Positions 38,296-48,029 of a stretch of 64,000 nt of DNA are shown piece by piece. Position 1 is the stretch's first letter. The number at the start of each line of letters is the position of its first letter. The position numbers were made by a program, and so were the translations under genes. The DNA is from Pseudolabrys sp. Lineage in GTDB: Bacteria; Pseudomonadota; Alphaproteobacteria; Rhizobiales; Xanthobacteraceae. A model generated the notes under the pieces. It saw only the letters and a program-made list of their open reading frames with translations, ran no database searches and had not been told where the DNA came from. Where the stretch lies: the NCBI GenBank assembly GCA_030655215.1, contig JAURVZ010000093.1, positions 1-64,000 on the forward strand, written 5' to 3'.

Positions 38296-39660
38296 CTACG
38301 CCGCCTTGCGCGGCAGCAAGCCAAACGCGGTGAGGATATGTTCGCCGGATTGCCGCAACGCTTCCTTCTTCTCCGCCAGTCCGTTGTAAAGCAGCTTGCC
38401 ATTGCGCTTCACGATGCGGCCGGCGACCAGCACGGTGTCGACATTGGCGACGCCGCCTTGCATCACCACGGACGCGACCGGATCGGTCACCGGGAACATG
38501 GCAAGGTCATCGGCGCGCATCAGCACGATGTCGGCCTGCTTGCCCGGCGTCAGCGAACCGATCTGCGAGTCCAGGCCGGCCATGCGCGCGCCGTTGATGG
38601 TCGCCCATTCCAGCGCCTGCCGCGTGCTGACCGGCATCTCCAGCGGCCGGCTGCCGGTCTCGTTGAAAATCTCGATCGTCTTGCGGAAGCGCTCATGCTG
38701 CAACGTCGTGCGCATGGCTGAGAACATGTCGCCGCGCGAGGCCGGCTCGACATCGGTGCCGATCGACAGCGGCGCGCCGCAGGTCTGCAATACGCCAGTG
38801 AGCGGATGGCCATAGCCCATTTGCAATTCGATCTCGGCGGTGGCGGTGAACTGCACACCTTTATCGGCCAGCGCGCGGACGAGGTCATAGTTCATGTCAT
38901 TGCCATGCACGATGTTGACATGCGGACCGACATGACCATCGGCGATCAGCCGGGCAAAGCCATCCGGCTGCATGACGATGCCGCCGCCGACATGCATGCT
39001 GACGATCATGCCGAATTCGCGCGCCAGCAGAATGTCGGAGAGTGTCACCTCGCGTACCGAATAATTAGGCCCGAGAATGGCTAGGCCGAGCGTCAGCAGC
39101 CCGTCGGTGCTGGCGAAGCGGCCCTTGCGCAAGCGCTCGATTTCGCCGCGCGGCATCGGCACTTCGCTGTAATGCTTTTCGCCGGGCTTCGGGTCCGGCT
39201 TTGGCGAGCCGTGCAGGAACAATGCGCGCGCGCCCGAGGCATCGAGGCCTTCGATCGCAGCGTCGGTGTGCTCCGGCGTGCGGTTGACGTGGCACCAGTC
39301 GACGATGGTTGTCGTGCCGCTGTTCAGCGCATTCAGCGCGCCCATCAGATTGGCGATCCGCACATCCTCGGGGCGGAACAAAGTGGCGAGGCCGGCATGC
39401 ATCGCCTGCATGTATTTTCCGACGGTCCAATCGCCGGCAACGCCGCGCAGCGCGCTCTGCCAGGTGTGCACATGCGCGTTGATCAGGCCGGGCAGCACGA
39501 TCATGTTCGCCGCATCGATGATCTCGGCATTGTCGGCTTTCAGTGACGGCGCAATCGCCGCGATGCGGCCGTTCTCAACCAGCACATCACCTTGCGGCAG
39601 ATCCTTGATCGCCGGATCCATCGAGACAATCGATCCGCCTTTGATCAGCAAACGAGTCAC
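38296..39660 (-). CDS. Amidohydrolase-1 family deaminase/chlorohydrolase
   Basis: A 454-residue TrzA/AtzA/SsnA-type amidohydrolase. The metal site begins with LINAHVHTW (about residues 60-68) and continues with MHVGGG, VHGNDMNYD and GTDVEPASRGDM, the last holding the catalytic aspartate. C-terminal TPGKQADIVLM is typical. Members remove amino or halide groups from heterocyclic rings, so this is a candidate ring deaminase in the catabolic cluster. It is divergent from a luciferase-like gene. Confidence 0.87.
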   Translation of the reverse strand: MTRLLIKGGSIVSMDPAIKDLPQGDVLVENGRIAAIAPSLKADNAEIIDAANMIVLPGLINAHVHTWQSALRGVAGDWTVGKYMQAMHAGLATLFRPEDVRIANLMGALNALNSGTTTIVDWCHVNRTPEHTDAAIEGLDASGARALFLHGSPKPDPKPGEKHYSEVPMPRGEIERLRKGRFASTDGLLTLGLAILGPNYSVREVTLSDILLAREFGMIVSMHVGGGIVMQPDGFARLIADGHVGPHVNIVHGNDMNYDLVRALADKGVQFTATAEIELQMGYGHPLTGVLQTCGAPLSIGTDVEPASRGDMFSAMRTTLQHERFRKTIEIFNETGSRPLEMPVSTRQALEWATINGARMAGLDSQIGSLTPGKQADIVLMRADDLAMFPVTDPVASVVMQGGVANVDTVLVAGRIVKRNGKLLYNGLAEKKEALRQSGEHILTAFGLLPRKAA

Positions 39661-39710
39661 TTAGCCGCTCCTCGAAATAGGCCCGTATTTTTCGGTAGCC
39701 CTAACAGGTG

Positions 39711-39734
39711 ATCGTGCCTTACGCTACGCACGAT
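39711..39734. promoter_or_regulatory. Inverted repeat in a divergent promoter region
   Basis: ATCGTGC-N10-GCACGAT, a perfect 7-bp inverted repeat, lies in the 125-base gap between the amidohydrolase and the luciferase-like gene. It is a possible operator for an unlinked regulator; no -35/-10 boxes can be assigned. Confidence 0.35.
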
Positions 39735-39785
39735 ATAAGTGCTGAATTTGGCCCTGTGAAAAACAAGTCAAGGACGCAACAAGCG

Positions 39786-40871
39786 ATGAAACTCGGCTTC
39801 TTCACCATGCCCATTCATCCGCTGGCCAAGGGCTGGCGGCAATCGCTGCGCGAGGATCGCGAGGCTTTCATCCTCGCCGACGAGCTCGGCTTCACGGAAG
39901 CCTATTGCGGCGAGCATGTCACCGATCGCGCCGAGAACATTACGTCCTGCGCCATCTTCATCGCCAGCCTCGCGCATGCCACCAAGCAGATCAAACTCGG
40001 CACCGGCACCATCAACATGCCGAACACGCATCCGGCCGCCGTGGCGTCGCAGATCGCCATGCTCGATCATATGCTCGATGGCCGTTTCATCTTCGGCATC
40101 AGCCCGGGCGGCTTGCTGTCGGACGCCGAAGTGTTCGGCAATCTCGACAACAACCGCAACGAGATGTTTCTCGAAGCGATCAATCAGGTGCTGGCGATCT
40201 GGGAAGGCGAGCCGCCGTATAATCTCAAGGGCAAGTATTGGAACGTCAGCGTCGAGCGTCAGTTTCTGCCGGAACTGGGGCAGGGCTTCATCGGCAAGCC
40301 GTTGCAGCGGCCGCATCCGCCGATCGTCGTCACCGCGGTTGCGCCGTTTTCCAAGGGTGTGACAGAAGCCGCGGCGCGCGGCTGGGAGCCGATCTCGGCG
40401 AACTTCCTGATGCCGCAATGGGTCAAGAGCCACTGGCCGAAATATGTCGAAGGCTGCGAACGTGTCGGCCGTCCGGCGCTGGCCGACAACTGGCGCGTCG
40501 CGCGTTCGATCTTCGTTGCCGATGACGAGAAGACCGCGAAGGCCTACGCCACCGATCCGAACGGGCCGTATCGTTATTACTACAGCCAGCTTTACACTAA
40601 GCTTAAGATGAACGGCCGCATCGAGCTGTTCAAATCGCACCGCGAGCAGCCGGACGATGAAGTGACGCTCGATTATGTTTGCGACCAGCTCATCACCTAT
40701 GGCACGCCGGACAAGGTGGCCGACGAGTTGCTGAAGTATCGCGAGACGGTCGGCGATTTCGGCACGCTGCTTTATGCCGGCAAGGACTGGAAGGATGTCG
40801 CGCTCGGCCGCCGCTCCATGGTGTTGATGGCGGAGAAGGTGATGCCGAAGGTGAATGCGGGGATCAAGTAG
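39786..40871 (+). CDS. Luciferase-like (LLM) flavin-dependent oxidoreductase
   Basis: A 361-residue bacterial-luciferase-fold enzyme using reduced flavin and oxygen. The N terminus MKLGFFTMPIHPLAKGW, then ELGFTEAYCGEHV, GTGTINMPNTHP and the FMN-binding region LDGRFIFGISPGG are as in this family. ATG 39786 is preceded by an ACAAGCG spacer without a strong ribosome site; the frame is open upstream. It probably oxidises a catabolic intermediate or an amine/sulfur compound. Confidence 0.88.
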   Translation: MKLGFFTMPIHPLAKGWRQSLREDREAFILADELGFTEAYCGEHVTDRAENITSCAIFIASLAHATKQIKLGTGTINMPNTHPAAVASQIAMLDHMLDGRFIFGISPGGLLSDAEVFGNLDNNRNEMFLEAINQVLAIWEGEPPYNLKGKYWNVSVERQFLPELGQGFIGKPLQRPHPPIVVTAVAPFSKGVTEAAARGWEPISANFLMPQWVKSHWPKYVEGCERVGRPALADNWRVARSIFVADDEKTAKAYATDPNGPYRYYYSQLYTKLKMNGRIELFKSHREQPDDEVTLDYVCDQLITYGTPDKVADELLKYRETVGDFGTLLYAGKDWKDVALGRRSMVLMAEKVMPKVNAGIK

Positions 40872-40877
40872 CGGCGA

Positions 40878-41648
40878 TCAATCCGCCGTCCAGCCGCCAT
40901 CCAGAACCATCGCCGAACCGGTCATCAGCGACGACGCGCCACTGGCGAGATAAACGATGGCGCCGGTGAGGTCTTCTAGCTGGCCGAGACGGCCGAGCTT
41001 GATCTTGGCCAGCACCTCGTCGCGGAACGCCTTGTTCTCGAAGAACGGCCTGGTCATCGGCGTCTCAAGGAAGGTCGGCCCCAGCGTGTTGACGCGAATG
41101 TTGTGCGGCGCGAGCTCAATGGCCATCGCCTTGGTGAAGCCTTCCATCGCGTGCTTTGACGCGCAATAAACCGTGCGCCGCGCAGCGCCGACATGGCCCA
41201 TTTGCGACGAGATGTTGATGATAGAGCCGGGCAGCTTGTCGTCGATTAATCGCTTGGCGACAGCTTGCGCCACGAAGAAAGCGGCGCGGACATTGAGCCC
41301 CATGATGGCGTCGAAGTCCTCGACCTTGACGTCGATCAGCGGCGCCGGCCGGTTCGTGCCGGCATTGTTGACCAGCACCTGATAGGGCGGGCGCGCTGCC
41401 AAGGCCGTGCGCACCGCATCGATGTCAGTGACATCAAGCACTAATGCATCGGCCTGCTGGCCACGGGCGCGAATGGCCTGCGCCGCTTCCTCGATCTCAC
41501 TTGCGGTGCGCGCCGCCAACGTCACATGCGCGCCGGCGTCGGCGAGCGCTGACGCGGCGGCCAAGCCAATGCCGCGCCCGGCGCCTGTGACCAGCGCGCG
41601 CTTGCCGTCGAGACGAAACGACGGTGTCTTCGTCAGTTCAACGCTCAC
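40878..41648 (-). CDS. Short-chain dehydrogenase/reductase
   Basis: A 256-residue classical SDR. The cofactor motif is [12 protein letters not shown] follows, and the catalytic residues are the serine in NISSQMG and tyrosine/lysine in YCASK. Its start overlaps the HisD-like gene by 4 bases, so the two oxidoreductases are co-translated and probably act on consecutive alcohols. Confidence 0.9.
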   Translation of the reverse strand: MSVELTKTPSFRLDGKRALVTGAGRGIGLAAASALADAGAHVTLAARTASEIEEAAQAIRARGQQADALVLDVTDIDAVRTALAARPPYQVLVNNAGTNRPAPLIDVKVEDFDAIMGLNVRAAFFVAQAVAKRLIDDKLPGSIINISSQMGHVGAARRTVYCASKHAMEGFTKAMAIELAPHNIRVNTLGPTFLETPMTRPFFENKAFRDEVLAKIKLGRLGQLEDLTGAIVYLASGASSLMTGSAMVLDGGWTAD

Positions 41649-42952
41649 TCCGCCGCTTCCCCATACGGCACATTACGCCCGCCGTAGCGGCGCACGCGGA
41701 TGTTGGCCTGCTCGGCATGGCCGGTGAAACCTTCCAGCGTGCACAGCCGTGAGCAATATTCGCCGATCATGGCCGAGGCTTCATCGGTCAGCACTTTCTG
41801 ATAGGTGCATGTCTTGAGGAACTTGCCGACCCACAGGCCGCCGGTGAAACGCGCATTCTTCTTGGTCGGCAAAGTGAGATTGGTGCCGATCACCTTGTCG
41901 CCGAAAGCGACATTGGTGCGCGGCCCAAGGAACAGGGCGCCGTAGTTGCTCATGTTTTTCAGAAAGAAGTCAGGATCGCGCGTCATCACCTGCACATGCT
42001 CGGAGGCAATGCGGTCGGCTTCCGTCACCAGTTCCTCATAGCTGTCGCAGACGATGACCTCGCCGCATTCTTCCCAGGCCTGCCGCGCGGTCTCGGCCGT
42101 CGGCAGGATGGTGAGCAGGCGCTCGACTTCGGCCATCGTGTCGCGCGCCAGCTTTTCCGAATTGGTCAGCAGCACCGCCGGCGAGTTCGGGCCATGCTCG
42201 GCTTGTCCAAGCAGATCGGTGGCGCAGATTTCGCCATCGACGCTGTCATCGGCGATCACCAGTGTCTCGGTCGGGCCGGCGAGCAGATCGATGCCGATGC
42301 GGCCGAACAGCTGCCGCTTGGCTTCGGCGACATAGGCGTTGCCCGGGCCGACGATCATATCGACCGGCGCAATGGTCTCGGTGCCAAGCGCCATGGCGGC
42401 GACAGCCTGCACGCCGCCGAGCACATAGATTTCATCGGCGCCGCCGAAATGCATGGCGGCAACGATGGCCGGGTGCGGCCCGCCCTTGAACGGCGGCGCG
42501 CAGGCGATGACGCGCTTCACGCCGGCGACTTTCGCCGTCACCACCGACATATGCGCCGAGGCGATCATCGGATAGCGCCCGCCGGGCACATAGCAGCCGA
42601 CGGCATTGACCGGGATATGTTTGTGGCCGAGCACGACGCCGGGCAGGGTCTCGACCTCGATGTCCTGCATGCTATCGCGCTGTTTTTGCGCGAAGTTGCG
42701 CACCTGCGCCTGCGCAAACTTGATGTCCTCGAGATCGCGCTTCGACACTTGCGCGATCGCCTTTTCGATATCCTGCGGCGACAGGCGGAAGCTTTCCGGC
42801 TCCCATTTATCAAACTGCTTCGACAGGTCGCGAATGGCCTGGTCCTTGTGCGCCTCGACCTGGGCGAGAATGCTCTCGACCGTTTCGCGCACTTTGGTAT
42901 CGGCGGCTTTGATCGCGCCGGCATCCATTCCGCGCTTGAGATAACGGGCCAT
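41645..42952 (-). CDS. HisD-like catabolic dehydrogenase (sulfopropanediol dehydrogenase type)
   Basis: A 435-residue paralogue of histidinol dehydrogenase, NAD- and zinc-dependent, oxidising an alcohol to an acid. The zinc-site segment GQAEHGPNS and the catalytic pair ASEHVQV are present. The usual histidine in NHxLPT is replaced (NLTLPT), and the C-terminal histidine is in [10 protein letters not shown]. The segment [14 protein letters not shown] matches the catabolic branch, such as HpsN, rather than true HisD. Coupling to an SDR supports catabolism, not histidine synthesis. Confidence 0.82.
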   Translation of the reverse strand: MARYLKRGMDAGAIKAADTKVRETVESILAQVEAHKDQAIRDLSKQFDKWEPESFRLSPQDIEKAIAQVSKRDLEDIKFAQAQVRNFAQKQRDSMQDIEVETLPGVVLGHKHIPVNAVGCYVPGGRYPMIASAHMSVVTAKVAGVKRVIACAPPFKGGPHPAIVAAMHFGGADEIYVLGGVQAVAAMALGTETIAPVDMIVGPGNAYVAEAKRQLFGRIGIDLLAGPTETLVIADDSVDGEICATDLLGQAEHGPNSPAVLLTNSEKLARDTMAEVERLLTILPTAETARQAWEECGEVIVCDSYEELVTEADRIASEHVQVMTRDPDFFLKNMSNYGALFLGPRTNVAFGDKVIGTNLTLPTKKNARFTGGLWVGKFLKTCTYQKVLTDEASAMIGEYCSRLCTLEGFTGHAEQANIRVRRYGGRNVPYGEAAE

Positions 42953-43024
42953 CAGGCTCTCCTGTTCGTGAACTGTCTCCGCAGTCCTTCGCAGATCGCC
43001 GCCGCCAGCTCAATGGTTTGCGAG

Positions 43025-43052
43025 ATCCCGGATCGGCTTCGCCGTCCGGGAT
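43025..43052. repeat. Short palindromic repeat
   Basis: ATCCCGGA-N12-TCCGGGAT, followed by GATCGCTATGCGATC, lies between the HisD-like and cyclase genes inside an apparent operon. Confidence 0.7.
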
Positions 43053-43065
43053 GATCGCTATGCGA

Positions 43066-44028
43066 TCATTTGATCGCCTGCGGGTTGAGCGGTGACCCGG
43101 TACCGCCGGGGATGATCAGCGGCGCGCCGCAGAAGAAAAATTCATAGACGCCATCCTCGGCGCAATCCGCCGCGAGGTCCTTCAGGAAGAACATCTCGCC
43201 CATGCACAGGCCCATGGCCGGGATGACGACCCAGTGCCACGGCTGGTTTGGCTGATCCGGACCGGTGGTTTCGTTCGGCCGCACCTCGACGCCCCACGTG
43301 TCGGTGCAGATCGCGGCGATCTTCTTGTCCTGGCACCAATAGCAATTCTCGAATTTGACGCCCGGCGCATCGCCGCCGGCATAGCCGCCCCACTGGCCTT
43401 CACTGATGCAGCGCTCCATATGGCCGGTGCGGACGATGACGAAATCGCCGGGGCGGATCTCGACATTCTGCTGCTTGGCGCATTGGTCGAGTTCGTCGTT
43501 GGAAATGCCGTAGCCGTCCGGCAGCCAGTCGAGGCCGCGCATCCGCGGGATGTCGAGCAGCACGCCGCGGCCGACCATCTTGTCCTTCGAATGCTCAATG
43601 CCGAGCACGCCGAGGCCGCGCGCGTCGATCAGCTTGGCGTCAAAACCGTTATAGGCCTTGTCCTCATAGAAGATGTGGCCGAGCGCATCCCAATGCGTCG
43701 CGCCTTGCACGCACAGCATGATCGTGTCGTCGGCGTAGCGCAGATTGTTCCAGTCCTGACGGCCGGCCAGCGCATCGGTCCCGGTCGCCAGCATCTGGTG
43801 GATCGGATTGAAGCGGCCGCCGAACAATCCATTCTGCGGTCCGTTGGCATCGAGCGGCAGGCCGAGCGCGAACACCTTGCCGGTGCGCACCAACTTCGCG
43901 GCATCGACAATGTTTTCCGGCGTGATGTGGTTGAGCGTGCCGATCTGGTCGTCCTTGCCCCAGCGGCCCCAGTTCGAGAGCGTCTTCGAGGCTTCGGCAA
44001 CGGCCTCCCGGCCCACTTTGATGTTCAT
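43066..44028 (-). CDS. Cyclase-family metal hydrolase (second, longer form)
   Basis: A 320-residue PF04199-type protein of the longer subfamily: WGRWGKDDQIGTLNHITPE at the N terminus, then GATHWDALGHIFYED carrying the metal histidines, and DFVIVRTGHMER. It is unlike the 257-residue relative at 25394. It lies 20 bases downstream of the molybdenum hydroxylase large subunit, so it may open the lactam or lactone made by that hydroxylase. Confidence 0.83.
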   Translation of the reverse strand: MNIKVGREAVAEASKTLSNWGRWGKDDQIGTLNHITPENIVDAAKLVRTGKVFALGLPLDANGPQNGLFGGRFNPIHQMLATGTDALAGRQDWNNLRYADDTIMLCVQGATHWDALGHIFYEDKAYNGFDAKLIDARGLGVLGIEHSKDKMVGRGVLLDIPRMRGLDWLPDGYGISNDELDQCAKQQNVEIRPGDFVIVRTGHMERCISEGQWGGYAGGDAPGVKFENCYWCQDKKIAAICTDTWGVEVRPNETTGPDQPNQPWHWVVIPAMGLCMGEMFFLKDLAADCAEDGVYEFFFCGAPLIIPGGTGSPLNPQAIK

Positions 44029-44048
44029 ACGTCAGACCTTCCCAGTGC

Positions 44049-46445
44049 TTATACTTTACCGAGCGCCTTCAAAATCTTGCCGGGCGTGAACGGCATGTCG
44101 GTGAGCGGCGTTGCACCGAGCGGGCGCAGCGCATCGTTGATCGCATTCATGATGCAGGCCGGCGCGCCGGCGGTGCCGGCTTCGCCCGCGCCCTTGGCGC
44201 CGAGCTCGCTATCGGCCGTCGGCGAGACGACATGGCCGCAATCGATGTCCGGCATCTCCACGGCCATCGGCACCAGGTAATCGGCCATGTTGCCGTTCAG
44301 CATTTGCCCGCGCTCGTCATAGAGGCATTGTTCGAACAAGACCGCGCCGATGCCCTGCACGACACCGCCGCGGATCTGCTCATTGACCAGCTGCGGATTG
44401 ATGATGGTGCCGCAATCCTCGACGCACCAGTGCCGCAGCAACTTGACGAAGCCGGTGTCGGTGTCGACTTCGAGATAGCTCGCCTGAATGCCGTTGGTGA
44501 AAGCGAACGGCCAGGCGCGCGGCACGTAATGCCGCGTCGCCATCAGCTCGGCCTGAAAGCCGGGCGGCAAAGTGTCCGGCCGGAAGTAAGCAACGCGCGC
44601 CAGCTCCGCGAGCGTCAGCCGTTCGGCGCCGGTGACCTTGTCGACAACAAGCCCATCGCGAATGTCGAGCTCGTCCGGCTTGGCTTGCAGCATGGCGCCG
44701 GCCACAGCCAGCACATTGCCGCGCAGCGCCTTGCCGGCCTGCCATGCCGCTTCGCCGCCAATGCCGGCGGCGCGCGAGGCCCAGGTGCCGCCGCCATAAG
44801 GCGTGTTGTCGGTGTCGCCGGTGACGACGCGGACACGGTCCATCGACACGCCGAAGGACGAGGCGACGCATTGCGCCAGCACCGCCTCGGCGCCCTGGCC
44901 CTGCTCTGTGACGCCGGAGTGAATGGTGATCGCGCCTTGCGCATCGAGCTTCACCGTCGCGCCATCCTGCGACGTAATGCGCGCGCCGCCGACGCCGTAG
45001 AAAGCGGCGGAAGGATTGGTCACCTCGATGAAGCTGGCAAAGCCGATGCCGCGATAAATGCCTTTCTCGCGCAGGGCCTTCTGCTCAGTGCGCAGGCCCG
45101 CATAATTGATCATCGTGTCGAGCTGCGCCAATGCGGCGTGATGCGACAGCAGTTCAAGCTTGAGGCCGGAGGCCGTTTGCGCCGGATAGCTGTCATCGGC
45201 AAACAGATTGCGGCGGCGGATTTCCAGCGGGTCCATGCCGATCTTGGCCGCGGCGAGTTCAACAAGTCCTTCTGTCACCGCAACCGCAATCGGATGACCG
45301 ACGGCGCGGTACTGGCACATCACATTTTTATTCTGGAACACGACGCGCGCCTGCGCGCGGTAGTTCGGGCAGTTATACGGCCCGCCGGTCAGGTTGACGA
45401 CCTGGTTGGCCTCGATGCCGGATGTGCGCGGATAGACAGAGTAGGGGCCGATGCCGGTGAGATCGTCGATCTCGAAGGCGGTGATGACGCCGTCCTTGGT
45501 GACGCCTATCTTGCCTTTGATGCGGTGATCGCGCGCGTGAATATCGGTGACGAAACTCTCGATGCGGTCGGCGACAAACTTCACCGGCCGCTTCAGCAGC
45601 TTCGACAAAGCCACCGTCGCCATCTCGTCGGCATAGGTGTGCACCTTGATGCCGAAGGAGCCGCCGACATCCTTGGTCAGCACGCGCACCTGTCCCGCCT
45701 CGATATCGAGATGCTTGGCGAACAGGTCCTGCATCATGTGCGGCGCCTGCGTCGCCTGATAGACCGTCATGCGCTGTTCGCTGGCATTCCAGTCGGCAAT
45801 GATGGCGCGGCCTTCGGTGCAGACGCCGGTATGGCGGCCGCAGACGAACGTCGCTTCGACAACCGCGTCGGAATTGGCAAAAGCCTTGTCGACGTCGCCG
45901 ACATCGAGCTTGCGTTCAAAGCAGAGGTTGTCGTCGAGCGCTTCGTGGATCACCGGCGTTGCGGGATCGAGTGCGGTTTCCGGATCGGTCACCGCTGGCA
46001 GCTCTTCATAAACAATGTCGATCAGCTCGCAGGCATCCTCAGCCTGCGCCCGCGTGCGCGCGACCACGGCGCAAACCGCTTCGCCCTGCCAGCAGGCGCG
46101 GTCGACGGCGATCGGATATTGCGGCGCCGACTTGATGCCCTTGAGATGGGTCAGCACGCCGACCCAGGGCGTCATCACCTTGGCGAGTTCAGCGCCGGTG
46201 ACGACGGCGACAACGCCGGGCGACTTCTTTGCCGCCTCAGTGTTGATCGAGACGATGCGGGCATGCGCATGCGGCGAGCGCAGGAACGCAACATGCGTCA
46301 TGCGCGGCAGTGTTACGTCGCTGACATACTGGCCGCGGCCTTGCATCAACCGTTGCAGGTTTGGCCGCGGCACCGCGCGGCCGATGTAGGAATTCGGCCG
46401 GTCCAGCGCGGTGAGGGCGGAGGGCGTGTCGGCGGTGATTTTCAT
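44049..46445 (-). CDS. Molybdenum hydroxylase large subunit (CoxL/XDH family)
   Basis: A 798-residue molybdopterin-cytosine-dinucleotide subunit. N-terminal RPNLQRLMQGRGQYVSDV and the Mo-site segment GGSFGIK are typical, and the catalytic glutamate lies in GAKGAGEAGT. The loop that in form-II enzymes reads AYRGAGRP is CQYRAVGHP here, so substrate use differs from CO dehydrogenase. With the small and medium subunits upstream it forms a heterotrimeric hydroxylase that inserts water-derived oxygen into a heteroaromatic ring or aldehyde. Confidence 0.92.
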   Translation of the reverse strand: MKITADTPSALTALDRPNSYIGRAVPRPNLQRLMQGRGQYVSDVTLPRMTHVAFLRSPHAHARIVSINTEAAKKSPGVVAVVTGAELAKVMTPWVGVLTHLKGIKSAPQYPIAVDRACWQGEAVCAVVARTRAQAEDACELIDIVYEELPAVTDPETALDPATPVIHEALDDNLCFERKLDVGDVDKAFANSDAVVEATFVCGRHTGVCTEGRAIIADWNASEQRMTVYQATQAPHMMQDLFAKHLDIEAGQVRVLTKDVGGSFGIKVHTYADEMATVALSKLLKRPVKFVADRIESFVTDIHARDHRIKGKIGVTKDGVITAFEIDDLTGIGPYSVYPRTSGIEANQVVNLTGGPYNCPNYRAQARVVFQNKNVMCQYRAVGHPIAVAVTEGLVELAAAKIGMDPLEIRRRNLFADDSYPAQTASGLKLELLSHHAALAQLDTMINYAGLRTEQKALREKGIYRGIGFASFIEVTNPSAAFYGVGGARITSQDGATVKLDAQGAITIHSGVTEQGQGAEAVLAQCVASSFGVSMDRVRVVTGDTDNTPYGGGTWASRAAGIGGEAAWQAGKALRGNVLAVAGAMLQAKPDELDIRDGLVVDKVTGAERLTLAELARVAYFRPDTLPPGFQAELMATRHYVPRAWPFAFTNGIQASYLEVDTDTGFVKLLRHWCVEDCGTIINPQLVNEQIRGGVVQGIGAVLFEQCLYDERGQMLNGNMADYLVPMAVEMPDIDCGHVVSPTADSELGAKGAGEAGTAGAPACIMNAINDALRPLGATPLTDMPFTPGKILKALGKV

Positions 46446-46468
46446 CGAACCGCTCCGGCACCATCATC

Positions 46469-46592
46469 CGTTCGTCCCCGCGAAAGCGGGGACCCAGGGA
46501 GGAAGGGCACGCTCTTCATCGTGGCCTCTGCGGTGAGCGCCATTCGTCCCGATGCATGAAGAACTGGGTCCCCGCTTTCGCGGGGACGAACG
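46469..46592. repeat. 28-bp perfect inverted repeat, GTCCCCGCG family
   Basis: CGTTCGTCCCCGCGAAAGCG... at 46469-46496 is exactly repeated in reverse at 46565-46592, with 68 bases between. It separates the small and large subunit genes of the molybdenum hydroxylase. Confidence 0.92.
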
Positions 46593-46599
46593 GAGAGGG

Positions 46600-47079
46600 T
46601 CATGTGCCTGCTCCCATTCTCGCCTTGGCAACGGATTCGATGGCATCAACGATCGCGTGATACCCCGTGCACCGGCAGTAATTCCCCGAAATGTGCTCGC
46701 GGATTTCCTCGCGGCTCGGCACCGTGCCGGCCTTCAGCAGCTCCTGCGCCGCGGTCAGCATGCCGGGCGTGCAATAACCGCACTGCAAGGCATTGCGCTG
46801 TTCGAAAGCGGCCTGAAGGTCGGCCAGCTCACCGGAATCGGACAATCCTTCAATCGTCTCGACAACGCTGCCGTCACACTGCACCGCCAGCATCAAGCAG
46901 CCGCGCACGATCTCGCCATCGACGCGCATGGTGCAGGCGCCGCAGACGCCATGCTCACAGCCGATATGGCTGCCGGTGAGGCCAAGATCGTCGCGAACGA
47001 AATCGACCAGCGATTGGCGCGCCTCGACCCGCTCGGCAATGCGCTCGCCATTGACGGTGAGGGTGATGTCCATTTCCAT
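46600..47079 (-). CDS. Molybdenum hydroxylase iron-sulfur subunit (CoxS type)
   Basis: A 159-residue protein with two [2Fe-2S] sites: the plant-ferredoxin type (GCEHGVCGACTM) and the four-helix type (CGYCTPGM and CRCTGYH). It carries electrons from the molybdenum centre to FAD. It abuts the FAD subunit gene, sharing base 47079, and is followed by a repeat before the large subunit. Confidence 0.94.
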   Translation of the reverse strand: MEMDITLTVNGERIAERVEARQSLVDFVRDDLGLTGSHIGCEHGVCGACTMRVDGEIVRGCLMLAVQCDGSVVETIEGLSDSGELADLQAAFEQRNALQCGYCTPGMLTAAQELLKAGTVPSREEIREHISGNYCRCTGYHAIVDAIESVAKARMGAGT

Positions 47080-47930
47080 TATGCCCGTTGCTCCATCAAT
47101 TGCGCGGCAACGCGGCGCAGCAACACGCCGGCGAGATGCTTCTTCACCGCAGCCGTCGCCTGGATGTCGTCATGCGGATCCAGGTCGAGCGCCGCCACAG
47201 CCGCATCGATATCGCCGCGTGACAGAGCCGCTTCGGATTTCAACGGACGCAGCGGCGTCGCGCCGACACCGAAATAAGCCAGCCGCACATCTTTGAGCCC
47301 TTTGCCGTCGGCGCGCGCCGAAGCAGCCAGCCCGACAATAGCGTAGTCGCCATGCCGCCGCGCCAGTTCGGCAAAGCCGACGCGCGTGTCTTTGTTCGCA
47401 GCGGGCAGGCGAATGGCCGTCAAAATCTCCTGTGGCCCAAGCGCTGTTTCATAGAGACCCTGGAAATAATCGCCGGCCTTGATCGTTCGCTTGCCCTTCG
47501 GCCCTTGCGCATCGACTTCGCCATCAAGCGCCAGCAGGCAGGCCGGCAGTTCCGCCGCCGGATCGGCGAAAGCAATCGAGCCGCCCAACGTGCCGCGCGT
47601 GCGAATGGCCGGATGGGCTATGGTCGGCATGGCGCACGCAATCAACGGCGCGTGCGTGGCAATTGTCTCCGAGCGTTCGGCCTGCACATGCCGCGCCAGC
47701 GCGCCGATCTCAATCACACCGTTTTGCGCACCGTCTTTCAGCGCGATCTCGCCGAGTCCCTCGATGCCGTTAATGTCGATGAGCAGGCTGGGCGCCGACA
47801 GCCGCATGTTCAGCGTCGCCATCAGGCTCTGCCCACCGGCGAGGATGCGCGCGTCCGGGTTCTCGCCCAACAGCGCAATCGCCTCGTCGAGCGTACGCGG
47901 CTTCTTGTAGGCAAACGGTGCCGGCTTCAC
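47079..47930 (-). CDS. Molybdenum hydroxylase FAD subunit (CoxM type)
   Basis: A 283-residue FAD-binding subunit. AGGQSLMATLNMR and the second FAD motif TRGTLGGSIAFADP are both present. It is first in the operon CoxM-CoxS-(repeat)-CoxL-cyclase. Electron acceptors are unknown. Confidence 0.93.
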   Translation of the reverse strand: MKPAPFAYKKPRTLDEAIALLGENPDARILAGGQSLMATLNMRLSAPSLLIDINGIEGLGEIALKDGAQNGVIEIGALARHVQAERSETIATHAPLIACAMPTIAHPAIRTRGTLGGSIAFADPAAELPACLLALDGEVDAQGPKGKRTIKAGDYFQGLYETALGPQEILTAIRLPAANKDTRVGFAELARRHGDYAIVGLAASARADGKGLKDVRLAYFGVGATPLRPLKSEAALSRGDIDAAVAALDLDPHDDIQATAAVKKHLAGVLLRRVAAQLMEQRA

Positions 47931-48029
47931 GCATCCCCCCAGATTATCTTTTTTCTTATTCTGACTGAGATGCAGCGCGCGTCAATGCGTTCGCACCTCG
48001 CGGTGCGGTCACGGTGGGGTATGAGCTAC

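Noticed and set aside
41645-42952. Calling the HisD-like gene hisD
   Set aside because: The metal-site region differs, and it is coupled to an SDR in a catabolic operon.
44232-46559. 775-codon plus-strand open frame opposite the molybdenum hydroxylase large subunit
   Set aside because: Antisense shadow; the opposite strand has all family motifs.
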